Positions 29,901 through 37,371 of a stretch of 64,000 nt of DNA are shown here, piece by piece. The stretch covers positions 1,116,001-1,180,000 of the forward strand of contig CAVSKZ010000002.1 of the NCBI GenBank assembly GCA_963728835.1, given 5' to 3'. Under the pieces are notes generated by a model, which was not told the DNA's origin, searched no databases, and saw nothing but the letters and a program-made list of their open reading frames with translations. The translations under genes were made by a program, and so were the position numbers. Position 1 is the stretch's first letter, and every line of letters starts with the position of its first letter. This DNA comes from VRUE01 sp963728835 (lineage in GTDB: Bacteria > Actinomycetota > Thermoleophilia > Solirubrobacterales > 70-9).

Positions 29901-32899
29901 CGCTCCTCCTCTTCCTCTGCGGCCACGGGCTCGACCGGCGCTCGGTCACGGCGGCAGATCGGCGCGAAGTCGCAGAACGGCGGGCAGATGCCGTGATCCC
30001 GCAGGCCCTGGCGGGGGCCGGGGTCGCGATCGATCCGCCCGGCCCGCATCCGGGCGACGATCTCGCCGGCACGGCGACGGGCGCCGGCGAGCAGCTCCTC
30101 CAGCCCCTCGGCGTCCAGCTCGTCGGTCTTGGAGAGCCCGTACCCGGCGAGGTCGGCCGCGGAGTCCTCGCGCACGAACCCCCGCGGCCGGCGCTCGGAG
30201 GTCCCCCGCAGCGGGTGGTAGAGGCCGCCGACCGCTTCCGCCCCCCAGAGATCGGCGACGGCGATCAGGTAGAGCTGCAGCTGCAGCTTCGCCTCCTCCT
30301 CGAGCTTCTCCCGCGGGGAGACCTTGCTCGAGAGCTTGTAGTCGAGGACGAGGGCGCGCCCGTCGGGTGCCCGGTCGACCCGGTCGATCGCTCCGTGCAG
30401 GCGCCAGCCGTCGATCTCGAGCGCCGGCCGCCCGGCCTCCTCGGATTCGGAGAAGCCCTCCTCCAGCAGCCAGGGCTCGAAGCCCCCGGTCTCACGCCCG
30501 GCCTCCTCGGCGAGGAAGCGGGCGAGCAGGCCCTCGATGCGGGCGAGCATCGCCCTCTCGGCCGGGTGCTTGCCAAGCCCCCGCTCCGCCGCGATCTCGC
30601 CGAGGAGCTCGCGGCTGCGGACCAGCCAGGCGTCCAGCGAGCCGGGGCGCGGCAGCGCATCGCCGCCCGGCCTCTCCTCGTAGAGGGAGCAGAGAGCGGC
30701 GTGCACGATGCCCCCCTGGACGAGCGGGTCGGGAAGCGGGTCGAGCGGCTGGGGAGAGAGCTCGTGCGAGACGAACCAGCGGTAGGAGCAGACGTCGAAG
30801 CCCTCCAGGGTGGTGCCGCCGTAGGCGCGCACGTCGCCGAGCGCGGCGAGCACGGACGGATTCGAGAGCGGCCCCGGCGCCCGCGTCGCGGCCTCCGCGC
30901 TGCGGGCGGCCTCCAGCCGGGCGCCGATCCGGCCGGCGGCCTCGCCCCCGGCGCCGGCAACCTCGAGAAGCCGGTGCGGGTCGGCGCCCGGCCCCCAGGC
31001 GGCGATCGCCCGCGCCAGCTCGGTCTCCGACGGGGAGTCGGCGACGCGGAAGACGACGTCGGCGAGGTCCCTGCCGCGCGACTCTTCCCCGGCCGGCTCG
31101 AGCAGCTGTCCGACCTCGTCGAGGAAGGGGGAGGGCGCCTCGGCGGCGCCGTTCTCGTCGCTGTCGCGGTGGGAGAGGAAGAGCCGTCGCCTCGGCAGCG
31201 CCAGGCAGGCGTGGAACAGGTAGCGCTCCTCGGCCTGGTTGTCGTGCCGGGGCGGCAGCGCCAGCGACTCGCGCTGGCGCTCGCTGAGGAACGGGTCGAG
31301 GTGCCCCGCGCCGCGCGGGAACTCCCCGTCCTGCAGGGAGGCGACGAAGACGTTGTCGAAGCGCGCCGCCCGCACCCGTCGCGGGTCGGCGATCCTGACA
31401 CGGTCCTCGACCGGCCCGCTCCAGACGCGCACCGAGATCGCGCTCAGCGCCCGCGCGGCCGCTTCCGGAAGCGGCGCCAGGCCGTCGAGCCCGGCGCGCT
31501 CGGCCATCGTGGTGGAGATCGCCCCGGCAGCCCGCACCTCGAGCTCAGAGCCGGCGCGGGCGCCCATCGCCGTGGCCAGCGCGGCGATCTGCGCGGCCAG
31601 GTCCGCCGGCCGGCCCGCCGCCTCGCGGACCCCGGCGACGTCCGCCGGCGGCTCGCCGTGCCTCTCCTCCCAGAGACGCAAAGCCGCCGCTGCCGTCTGG
31701 ACCCGGTTGCGGCGGAGCTCGCGCTCGAACCAGTCGACCCGTTGCGGCGAGACGCCCGCGGGGCCGCGCAGGTAGCGCAGCAGGTCCCTCGCCCGGCCGG
31801 CTCCGAGCACCGCTTCCAGCAGGGCCGCCAGGGAGCCGCCCACCGAAGTGGTCAGGACGGGGACCTCCGCCTCGAGCGCCGTCGGCACTCCGTAGGACTC
31901 CAGGACCGAGGCCAGGAGCGGGCCGCGTCGCGCGGGGTCGCGGACGACGATCGCGATCTGCTCGGGGTCGGTCCCGGCGGCGAGCAGGCGCGCAACCTCG
32001 AGCGCGATCGCCTCGGCCTCTCCGCTCGCGCCGGCGGAGCGCAGGAAGACGAGGCTCTCGTCGAGGGGCCGGCGCTCCGGCTCGGCTGCGCCAAAGGCGC
32101 GCTCGAGGTGAAAGAGCAGCGGGGAGCTCGTGTTGGCTGGGTCGGGTGCGGACTTCTCGACCGAGTCGACCCCGATCTCCTCGAGCGCCTCGAGCAGCGG
32201 AGCGCTGCGGGCGGCGAGGGCCGAGTGCTCCTGCTCGTAGGGCAGCGCCACGGTGACGTCGACGGCTGCCGCCAGCGCCCCGATCAGGTCCAGCTGGTTG
32301 CGCGTCAGGTCGTCGAGCCCGTAGAGGAAGACCGGTCGCCGCCAGAACTCGCTCCCGGCCCTCAGCAGGCCGATCGCCTCGCGTGCGACGCCATGGGCGT
32401 CGACCATCCCGAGCCGGTCGCGCACTTGCGCATAGCCGGCGAACAGCGTCGCGATGTCGCCGAGGTACGCCGAGCCCTCGAGCGTCCCCGCCGCGGCTTC
32501 GACGTCCGCCGGCTCCAGCCCCGCTCCCTGCAGCTCGTCGAACAGGTGCTCCAGCGCCGGCGGGAAGCCGGGCCGCAGGGCGGAGCCCCGCAGCGGACCG
32601 ATGTCTCCTCGTCGCTCGGCCACCGCCGTCGCCACCGCGCCGAGGCGCTGCGCGGGGGTGAGGACCGCGCCCGGGGGCGCACCGGCCGCCGCGGCCACCG
32701 TGGCGAACAGGCCGCCGAAGGTCATCGCGTCCGCGCCGAGGATCGCGCCGCCCGCGCAGAGCTCGCGCTCGAAGGCGTAGACGTCGTCGAGGGTGGGGAC
32801 CACGAGCACCGGTTCGCGCTCCAGCGCGGCGATCAGCCCGCCCCTGATGCGGCCGGCCCGGCCCGAGTTCGGAGGCCCGTGGATCAGCTTCAGCGCCAT
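29897..32899 (-). CDS. AddB-like helicase/nuclease subunit with Fe-S nuclease domain
   Basis: 1000 aa. The N-terminal helicase-like fold has an altered Walker A, GPPNSGRAG, lacking the usual Lys. The middle carries ARFDNVFVASLQDGEFPRGA and FLSERQRESLALPPRHDNQA, typical of UvrD-like motif V/VI regions. The C-terminal PD-(D/E)XK nuclease has LVLDYKLSSKV. Four Cys fit an AddB-type iron-sulfur clamp: one in FDVCSYRWF and three in GICPPFCDFAPIC. Pairing with the downstream AddA-like gene (4-base overlap) supports an AddAB-type complex. Mycobacteria use AdnAB; relation to AdnA needs a phylogeny. TAGGGT sits 6 bases before the ATG. Confidence 0.85.
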   Translation of the reverse strand: MALKLIHGPPNSGRAGRIRGGLIAALEREPVLVVPTLDDVYAFERELCAGGAILGADAMTFGGLFATVAAAAGAPPGAVLTPAQRLGAVATAVAERRGDIGPLRGSALRPGFPPALEHLFDELQGAGLEPADVEAAAGTLEGSAYLGDIATLFAGYAQVRDRLGMVDAHGVAREAIGLLRAGSEFWRRPVFLYGLDDLTRNQLDLIGALAAAVDVTVALPYEQEHSALAARSAPLLEALEEIGVDSVEKSAPDPANTSSPLLFHLERAFGAAEPERRPLDESLVFLRSAGASGEAEAIALEVARLLAAGTDPEQIAIVVRDPARRGPLLASVLESYGVPTALEAEVPVLTTSVGGSLAALLEAVLGAGRARDLLRYLRGPAGVSPQRVDWFERELRRNRVQTAAAALRLWEERHGEPPADVAGVREAAGRPADLAAQIAALATAMGARAGSELEVRAAGAISTTMAERAGLDGLAPLPEAAARALSAISVRVWSGPVEDRVRIADPRRVRAARFDNVFVASLQDGEFPRGAGHLDPFLSERQRESLALPPRHDNQAEERYLFHACLALPRRRLFLSHRDSDENGAAEAPSPFLDEVGQLLEPAGEESRGRDLADVVFRVADSPSETELARAIAAWGPGADPHRLLEVAGAGGEAAGRIGARLEAARSAEAATRAPGPLSNPSVLAALGDVRAYGGTTLEGFDVCSYRWFVSHELSPQPLDPLPDPLVQGGIVHAALCSLYEERPGGDALPRPGSLDAWLVRSRELLGEIAAERGLGKHPAERAMLARIEGLLARFLAEEAGRETGGFEPWLLEEGFSESEEAGRPALEIDGWRLHGAIDRVDRAPDGRALVLDYKLSSKVSPREKLEEEAKLQLQLYLIAVADLWGAEAVGGLYHPLRGTSERRPRGFVREDSAADLAGYGLSKTDELDAEGLEELLAGARRRAGEIVARMRAGRIDRDPGPRQGLRDHGICPPFCDFAPICRRDRAPVEPVAAEEEEER

Positions 32900-32905
32900 G
32901 CCCTC

Positions 32906-32911
32906 ACCCTA
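32906..32911 (-). promoter_or_regulatory. -10-like TAGGGT before the AddB-like gene
   Basis: It lies 6 bases upstream of the ATG at 32899 on the minus strand, with no ribosome-binding site. Confidence 0.4.
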
Positions 32912-32982
32912 TGTCCGCCCCCGGCGCCCGGCCGCCGCAAACTGCGGTTTCCCAGCGCCGGTTTGGCGTCTTCCGCCCTCTC

Positions 32983-32988
32983 TAGATT
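32983..32988 (+). promoter_or_regulatory. -10-like TAGATT before the 151-aa gene
   Basis: It ends 9 bases before the ATG at 32998; leaderless pattern. Confidence 0.4.
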
Positions 32989-32997
32989 GCACCGCAG

Positions 32998-33453
32998 ATG
33001 GCACTCTGCTTCGTAGACCCAGCCGACGCGATCCGCACGATCGCGGACTCGATCGGGCGTGAGGCGCGCCGGCAGCTGCTCGGCGAGGCCGTGCGGGCCT
33101 GGGTCGACGAGATTCCCGACCAGGAGCTCGAGACCCACTACGCCAAGGCGCTCTCCGAGCTGGACGAGCACGATCTCTCGATGCTCGCCGCCTGGCACGG
33201 CTCGCTGGAGGTCGGTCACCCGGTCCCCAACCGAGACTTCCTCATGGGCGCCTTCGGCTCGCTGGGCGAGAACCGCCGCGAGGCGCTCAAGCTCGCCGCT
33301 GGCTTCCGCGGCGAGGAGGCCGTCGACGCCGGGGTCACCGAGGAGGATGCGCTGGAGCTGGTCCTCAGCCTCCTCTCCCCGCCGCGCCAGATGGAGCTGG
33401 CCGTTGAGGCCGTGGAGCTCTACATCTGGGATCGCGCCGGCTCGGACAACTAG
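32998..33453 (+). CDS. hypothetical helical protein
   Basis: 151 aa, no signal peptide or membrane segment. It is acidic and helical: ADSIGREARRQLLGEAVRAW, then YAKALSELDEHDLSMLAAWH, then FGSLGENRREALKLAAGF and a C-terminal MELAVEAVELYIWDRAGSD. Nothing matches a family I recognise with confidence. It diverges from the AddB-like gene across 98 bases. A TAGATT hexamer 9 bases before its ATG suggests a leaderless mRNA. Codon use matches its neighbours. Confidence 0.6.
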   Translation: MALCFVDPADAIRTIADSIGREARRQLLGEAVRAWVDEIPDQELETHYAKALSELDEHDLSMLAAWHGSLEVGHPVPNRDFLMGAFGSLGENRREALKLAAGFRGEEAVDAGVTEEDALELVLSLLSPPRQMELAVEAVELYIWDRAGSDN

Positions 33454-33499
33454 CCCGCAAGCCCCCTCCCCGGCTTCGGTTTGGGAATGCACTAGTACC

Positions 33500-33526
33500 T
33501 TGCAAAGGCAGAGTGGTTCCTATAAT
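33500..33526 (+). promoter_or_regulatory. Promoter with consensus -10 TATAAT
   Basis: TTGCAA (33500-33505) and TATAAT (33521-33526) are separated by 15 bases, slightly short for a housekeeping promoter. It sits in an AT-richer part of the 320-base gap between 33453 and 33774. It would give the next gene a leader of about 240 bases. Confidence 0.5.
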
Positions 33527-33576
33527 TTGTCCAAAATCTGGCTAGGCGGCAAATTGGGAGAACTGTGTTTTTGGGC

Positions 33577-33596
33577 GGAGGCGGCGGGTTGCCTCC
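33577..33596 (+). terminator. Small hairpin in the long leader before the 190-aa gene
   Basis: GGAGGC and GCCTCC flank an 8-base loop and are followed by CTTT. It lies downstream of the promoter at 33500-33526, so it could attenuate the leader or end the preceding gene. The rest of the gap holds no recognised riboswitch or ORF. Confidence 0.35.
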
Positions 33597-33773
33597 CTTT
33601 CAGCCCGGGCTCCTCCGAAAGCGAACCATCCCAGACGTGATGCCGCGAAAACGGAGAGGAGCCCCAGTCGCATTGCTCGATCGCGCTGCGCACAGGTCCA
33701 ACCTCTCCTGTCTCGTCTGTTGACGTAGGGCGCAATCGCCGTCCGGGCGACCGAAGGGGAGGGAGATGAAGCT

Positions 33774-34346
33774 GTGAGCGCTGAGAGGACGGGATCTCTC
33801 CTGACTCCCAAGCGGTCCGGCGGTTTCGTCCCGCCTTCGATCCAGCCTGGAAACGACGTCAACAACAACATCATCGAAGTGCTGATCTCGGTTGCGTCGT
33901 TCCTGCACCCGGATGCGGAGACGGTCGACTCGCTGAGCCCCCAGGAGAGGGCGAGGTGGACCAAGTTCCAGGACGCCGTCGTCAAGGGGCACTACAGCAT
34001 CACGGACCTGATGACCCTGCTCAAAGAGGTGGTCCGGGAGCAGAACGACGCAGACCTCGAGCACAAGAGGCAGCATGGGCGCGAACGACAGGAGCTCTTC
34101 GATCAGCGGCTCGCCGAGCTCAAGGCAAATTCCGGCGAGTTCAGGGAAGAACGCAGGCGGGTCATGAACCTGATCACCCTTTGCGTCATCGCCCTGGTCC
34201 TATGCGCGTGCCTGACGGCCGTCTTCGCCAAGTCCTGGGTCCTGCCGGGGGCGGGGGCCTGTGCGGCCCTGGTCGCCGCGATCGGCGTCCTCACCGGCCT
34301 TCGTGCCCAGATCACCAGGGGCGATTCGCCCCACGCGCTGCCTTAG
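33774..34346 (+). CDS. hypothetical membrane protein with cytosolic helical region
   Basis: 190 aa from a GTG preceded by GGGGAGGGAG. Residues 1-130 are soluble: a Pro/Gly start, NNNIIEVLISVASFLHPDAE, and a charged coiled-coil stretch with EVVREQNDADLEHKRQHGRE and QELFDQRLAELKANSGEF. Two C-terminal membrane segments follow (LITLCVIALVLCACLTAVFA and LPGAGACAALVAAIGVLTGL). The composition is less GC-rich than the neighbours. The mini-frame ATG-AAG-CTG-TGA overlaps the GTG start, a possible coupling device. A consensus promoter lies ~250 bases upstream. No function recognised. Its stop overlaps the stop of the convergent HAD gene. Confidence 0.6.
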   Translation: MSAERTGSLLTPKRSGGFVPPSIQPGNDVNNNIIEVLISVASFLHPDAETVDSLSPQERARWTKFQDAVVKGHYSITDLMTLLKEVVREQNDADLEHKRQHGRERQELFDQRLAELKANSGEFREERRRVMNLITLCVIALVLCACLTAVFAKSWVLPGAGACAALVAAIGVLTGLRAQITRGDSPHALP

Positions 34347-34993
34347 GAGGGCTGGGCGAGCGCGGCGCGGATCTCGGGGATCGCCTGTGCGTTGTCCTGG
34401 AAGTGGACCGCGCTGATGCCGGCCTTGCGGGCGCCTTCGACGTTGACGAGGACGTCGTCGACGAAGAGGCAGGACTCGGCCGGCTTGGCGATTCGCTCCA
34501 GGGTCAGGGCGTAGATCCGCGATTCAGGCTTGCGGCAGCCGACGAAGGCCGAGTCGACGACCGTCTCGAAGATCTCGTCGACCGGCAGCATCGAGCGCCA
34601 CAGGGGCTCCCACTCGCGCACGTTGTTCGTCAGCATCGCCATTCGGTACCCCCCGGCCTTCATCTCCCGCATCAGCTCGATCATCTCCGGGTTCGGTTCC
34701 AGCGCCTCGAAGTAGATCTCTTTGAAGCGGTGCATCTCGGGCCGGTGGCCGAGCAGCGGCTCGAGGCTCTCGGTGAGCAGGCCGAGGAATTCGACCTCGG
34801 TGATCTCGCCACGCTCCATCTCGAAGAGGGGGTTCTCGCCGTTTGCCGCGGCCGCGGCCTGCATCGCCTTGCCGAGGGTCTCGGTCGTGATCCCGGTCTG
34901 GTCCTGGAAGGCCATGAACGACTGGATCAGCGGCGTGGTCAGCACGCCGCCGAAGTCGGAGACGATCGTGTCGATCCGGCGACTCTCAGCCAT
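34343..34993 (-). CDS. HAD-superfamily hydrolase
   Basis: 216 aa, HAD-IA phosphatase-like. The nucleophile motif is DTIVSDFGGVLTTPL with D13 as nucleophile; the second acidic residue of the usual D-x-D is replaced by Gly (D-F-G-G), as in many YihX/epoxide-hydrolase N-domain relatives. Motif II is MAMLTNNVREW, the Lys is in GCRKPESRIYALTL, and the acidic motif IV is CLFVDDVLVNVEGARKAG. A helical cap lies between residues 20 and 100. It probably removes phosphate from a small metabolite. It overlaps the next minus-strand gene by 8 bases. Confidence 0.85.
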   Translation of the reverse strand: MAESRRIDTIVSDFGGVLTTPLIQSFMAFQDQTGITTETLGKAMQAAAAANGENPLFEMERGEITEVEFLGLLTESLEPLLGHRPEMHRFKEIYFEALEPNPEMIELMREMKAGGYRMAMLTNNVREWEPLWRSMLPVDEIFETVVDSAFVGCRKPESRIYALTLERIAKPAESCLFVDDVLVNVEGARKAGISAVHFQDNAQAIPEIRAALAQPS

Positions 34994-35378
34994 CCCGGGA
35001 GACCACCTCGTAGTGGCCGAGGCCTTCGCGCCCCTCGAGCGACCAGCGGAAGAAGGCGATCCGGCCCCGCAGGCCCGGATGGCTCACCGCGCTGGAGTTG
35101 ATCAGCGTGCCGGCGCCCCGCAGCGGCTGTCCCTCCTCCTCGTCGAGCCATAGCTCCAGCGTCGCCCGCCGCTGCACTCCGTCGGGCCCGTACTCGGTCG
35201 AGAGCATCGTCTCGGAGACCTCGACCGGGGCGCCGTCGGCGCCGCAGAGGACCGCCGCGACGTGCTCCTCGCCGTGCCCGGCCGCCCCCTCGGGCCGGAC
35301 CGCGCTCAGTGCCAGCAGCCCCCCGTCGGTGAATGCGATCCCGATCGACCGGCGCACGATCTGTCCCTCGCTGCTCAT
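34986..35378 (-). CDS. hypothetical protein
   Basis: 130 aa from the ATG at 35378; the frame is open to 35408 without a better start. It reads as a beta-rich protein: SIGIAFTDGGLLALSAVRPE, VAAVLCGADGAPVEVSETML, then RRATLELWLDEEEGQPLRGA, and it ends GREGLGHYEVVSRDG. No known domain is recognised. It lies upstream of the HAD gene with an 8-base overlap, so the pair is probably co-translated. TAGGCT 8 bases before the ATG fits the leaderless pattern. Confidence 0.6.
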   Translation of the reverse strand: MSSEGQIVRRSIGIAFTDGGLLALSAVRPEGAAGHGEEHVAAVLCGADGAPVEVSETMLSTEYGPDGVQRRATLELWLDEEEGQPLRGAGTLINSSAVSHPGLRGRIAFFRWSLEGREGLGHYEVVSRDG

Positions 35379-35386
35379 CGGGCGGA

Positions 35387-35392
35387 AGCCTA
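35387..35392 (-). promoter_or_regulatory. -10-like TAGGCT before the 130-aa gene
   Basis: It lies 8 bases upstream of the minus-strand ATG at 35378, with no ribosome-binding site. Confidence 0.35.
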
Positions 35393-35418
35393 GTGACCGG
35401 CCCGGCAATCGGTCCGGC

Positions 35419-35424
35419 TACGAT
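35419..35424 (+). promoter_or_regulatory. -10-like TACGAT before the SufT-like gene
   Basis: It ends 6 bases before the ATG at 35431; divergent from the hexamer at 35387-35392. Confidence 0.35.
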
Positions 35425-35430
35425 GCCCCC

Positions 35431-35745
35431 ATGGCCGAAGACACCGCCGTGCTGACCGAAGACGACGTCCTCGAGGCGCTCGAGGAGGTGATCGACCCCG
35501 AGCTGGGGCTCGACTTCGTCTCGCTCGGCCTCGTCTACGACGTAGAGATCGAGGGCGAGGAGGTCTTCGTCACCTTCACCCTGACGACCCCCGCCTGCCC
35601 GATCGGCCCCCAGGTCTCCGAGCAGATGAAGGAGTTCGTCGGCGACCTCCCCGGAGTCTCCGCCGTCCACCCGAAGATGATCTTCGACCCGCCGTGGAGC
35701 CCCGAGATGATGACCGAGGACGCCAAGTTCGCGCTTGGCTTCTAG
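35431..35745 (+). CDS. metal-sulfur cluster assembly factor (SufT/MIP18-like, DUF59)
   Basis: 104 aa, the full length of a single DUF59 domain. It opens VLEALEEVIDPELGLDFVSL, with the family's DPELG turn, then VTFTLTTPACPIGPQVSEQM. The single Cys in TPACPIG is the conserved residue of the family and is thought to touch Fe-S intermediates. The C-terminus reads MIFDPPWSPEMMTEDAKFAL. In other bacteria SufT helps mature Fe-S proteins under high demand. It stands apart from the main suf genes at 43-50 kb. A GC-rich terminator follows. Confidence 0.88.
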   Translation: MAEDTAVLTEDDVLEALEEVIDPELGLDFVSLGLVYDVEIEGEEVFVTFTLTTPACPIGPQVSEQMKEFVGDLPGVSAVHPKMIFDPPWSPEMMTEDAKFALGF

Positions 35746-35765
35746 AGCTTTCTGAATCAGACGGG

Positions 35766-35798
35766 CACGACCCCGGCCCGGAGCGGGCCGGGGTCGTG
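35766..35798. terminator. 15-bp terminator hairpin between convergent genes
   Basis: CACGACCCCGGCCCG pairs perfectly with its complement across a 3-base loop and is followed by TT. It sits between the SufT-like gene and the convergent secreted-protein gene and could serve both. Confidence 0.75.
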
Positions 35799-35806
35799 TT
35801 GGGCTC

Positions 35807-36805
35807 CTAAGCGTCGAGCGTGATCTTGACCTTCGCGCCCGGAGCGAGGATCTTGCCCGGCTTCGGGTTCTGCTTGCTTACTTTGCCCGTTTTGGCGGTG
35901 GCGCCGGCGAGCTTCTTGACTTTGCCCAGCTTGCAGTTGGCTTTGCGCACCTTCTTCTTAGCCGCCTTCAGCTTCTTGCCCTTCAGCTGCGGAACCTTGC
36001 AGCCTTTGTAGGCGAAGGCCTGGGCGCTGGTGGCGCTGCCGGCCGCGGTGGTGACCGTCACCGGCACTTTGCTCAGCGTCTTGCTTGGCGGAGCAGCTGC
36101 TGTGATCTGGCCTTCGGAGTTCACCGTGAAGGTCGCGGGCACCGAGCCGAAGCTGACGCCGGTGACGCTGGCGAAGTTAGCCCCGGCGATCACCACGCTG
36201 GCTCCCTTGACCGAGCCCTCGGCCGGAGCGATCGCGCTGATCGTCGGCGGCGGAAGCAGCGTCGCCGAGATGTTGAGCCGGAACCCCGGATAGGTTTCCT
36301 GAATCGTGAAGGAGCTGCCGACGGGCGCATTTCCTTCCTGCCAGCTGATCAGGTCCCCGAGCCCGGTTTCGAAGAAGCAGTCCGAGTGGGCGCTGGGGGG
36401 CAGGAAGATGCCGAGGATGTCGCCCGCCTGAACGGGAATGTTGACCGGGAAGGTGTTCAGTCCCGCAGCCAGCGCCCGGGGCCCGTCCTGGCCGACGACC
36501 GTGTAGGTCCCGGGGCCGTTCGCGCGATACACCTTCATGCCGAGCGTCTGGCCCGGATTCGTCCCCACCTGAGTGCTCCAGGCGGTGATCACGCCTGCGG
36601 CCGGCGCGACGTAGCCGTTCCCTGTCGCCACCGAGGTCTGAAGTTCGTCATACGGCGCCACGTATTCGCAGTTGAGGGCCGGCGTCGCCGCCGGAGCCAA
36701 CTGACCCAGCGTGATCTGTGCGCTCGCCGTGGAGCCCATCGCAAGCAGGATCGACATGCACGACAGGGCGATCAGCCCGATCCGAACCTTCCACTTTCGT
36801 TTCAT
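35807..36805 (-). CDS. secreted protein with IPT/TIG and PASTA domains
   Basis: 332 aa from the ATG at 36805 (GGAGG 4 bases upstream). A signal peptide (IALSCMSILLAMGSTASA) is cut at about residue 29. The mature protein has a ~160-residue N-terminal beta domain of unknown type, then an IPT/TIG fold (PTISAIAPAEGSVKGASVVI), then a Cys-bracketed PASTA module (CKVPQLKGKKLKAAKKKVRK and QNPKPGKILAPGAKVKITL). PASTA modules often bind peptidoglycan or mediate surface contacts. Two Cys in the PASTA part and two in the N-domain could form disulfides. Lower GC and Lys-rich C-terminus differ from the neighbours. Confidence 0.78.
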   Translation of the reverse strand: MKRKWKVRIGLIALSCMSILLAMGSTASAQITLGQLAPAATPALNCEYVAPYDELQTSVATGNGYVAPAAGVITAWSTQVGTNPGQTLGMKVYRANGPGTYTVVGQDGPRALAAGLNTFPVNIPVQAGDILGIFLPPSAHSDCFFETGLGDLISWQEGNAPVGSSFTIQETYPGFRLNISATLLPPPTISAIAPAEGSVKGASVVIAGANFASVTGVSFGSVPATFTVNSEGQITAAAPPSKTLSKVPVTVTTAAGSATSAQAFAYKGCKVPQLKGKKLKAAKKKVRKANCKLGKVKKLAGATAKTGKVSKQNPKPGKILAPGAKVKITLDA

Positions 36806-36898
36806 TTCGCCTCCATTGTGATTTCTCAAGCTGCGAGAACCCTAACCGCGGTCGCGGCCACCGCGATCCTGCTCCCCCGTCGGCGTCATCGAATTGGG

Positions 36899-37369
36899 CT
36901 AGGGAAGGCGGGGAGGATCGTCTTCATCGATCTCCTCGGCTGAGGAGTCATAGTCGTAGGAGCGGGGGGTGGGTGGTGCGCCGGTTGGCCCCGGCATCCC
37001 CACGACCACGAACCGCCGGCCGACGTAGCCCCGCAGCAGGCGCCGGACGATCGCGCGGGTCGGCGGGACGAGGAAGACCAGGCCGAGGACGTCGGTGACG
37101 AAGCCGGGGGTGAGCAGGAGGGTGCCGCCGATCGCGATCAGGAGGCCGTCGGCGACCTCGCGGCCGGGGAAGCGGTGCTCGGCCAGGGCGAGGTTGAAGC
37201 GGCGCCAGGCGTCGCGGCCCTGGTGGCGCAGCAGCAGCGAGCCGAGCAGGGCGTCGGCGAGGAGCAGGGCGATCGTCGGCCAGACCCCGATCAGCGAGCC
37301 GATCTGGATGATCACGTATAGCTCGACGATCGGGACGACGATGAAGAGCGCGACGAGCAGGGCGGCCAC
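36899..37369 (-). CDS. FxsA family membrane protein
   Basis: 156 aa from the GTG at 37369, 2 bases after the stop of the WS/DGAT gene. FxsA features are plain: ALFIVVPIVELYVIIQIGSL, then PTIALLLADALLGSLLLRHQ and DGLLIAIGGTLLLTPGFVTD, giving three to four membrane segments, with a charged cytosolic tail ending in acidic residues. In E. coli FxsA influences F-plasmid phage exclusion, but the general role is unknown. The long open frame upstream is a shadow of the WS/DGAT gene. Confidence 0.85.
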   Translation of the reverse strand: MAALLVALFIVVPIVELYVIIQIGSLIGVWPTIALLLADALLGSLLLRHQGRDAWRRFNLALAEHRFPGREVADGLLIAIGGTLLLTPGFVTDVLGLVFLVPPTRAIVRRLLRGYVGRRFVVVGMPGPTGAPPTPRSYDYDSSAEEIDEDDPPRLP

Positions 37370-37371
37370 GG

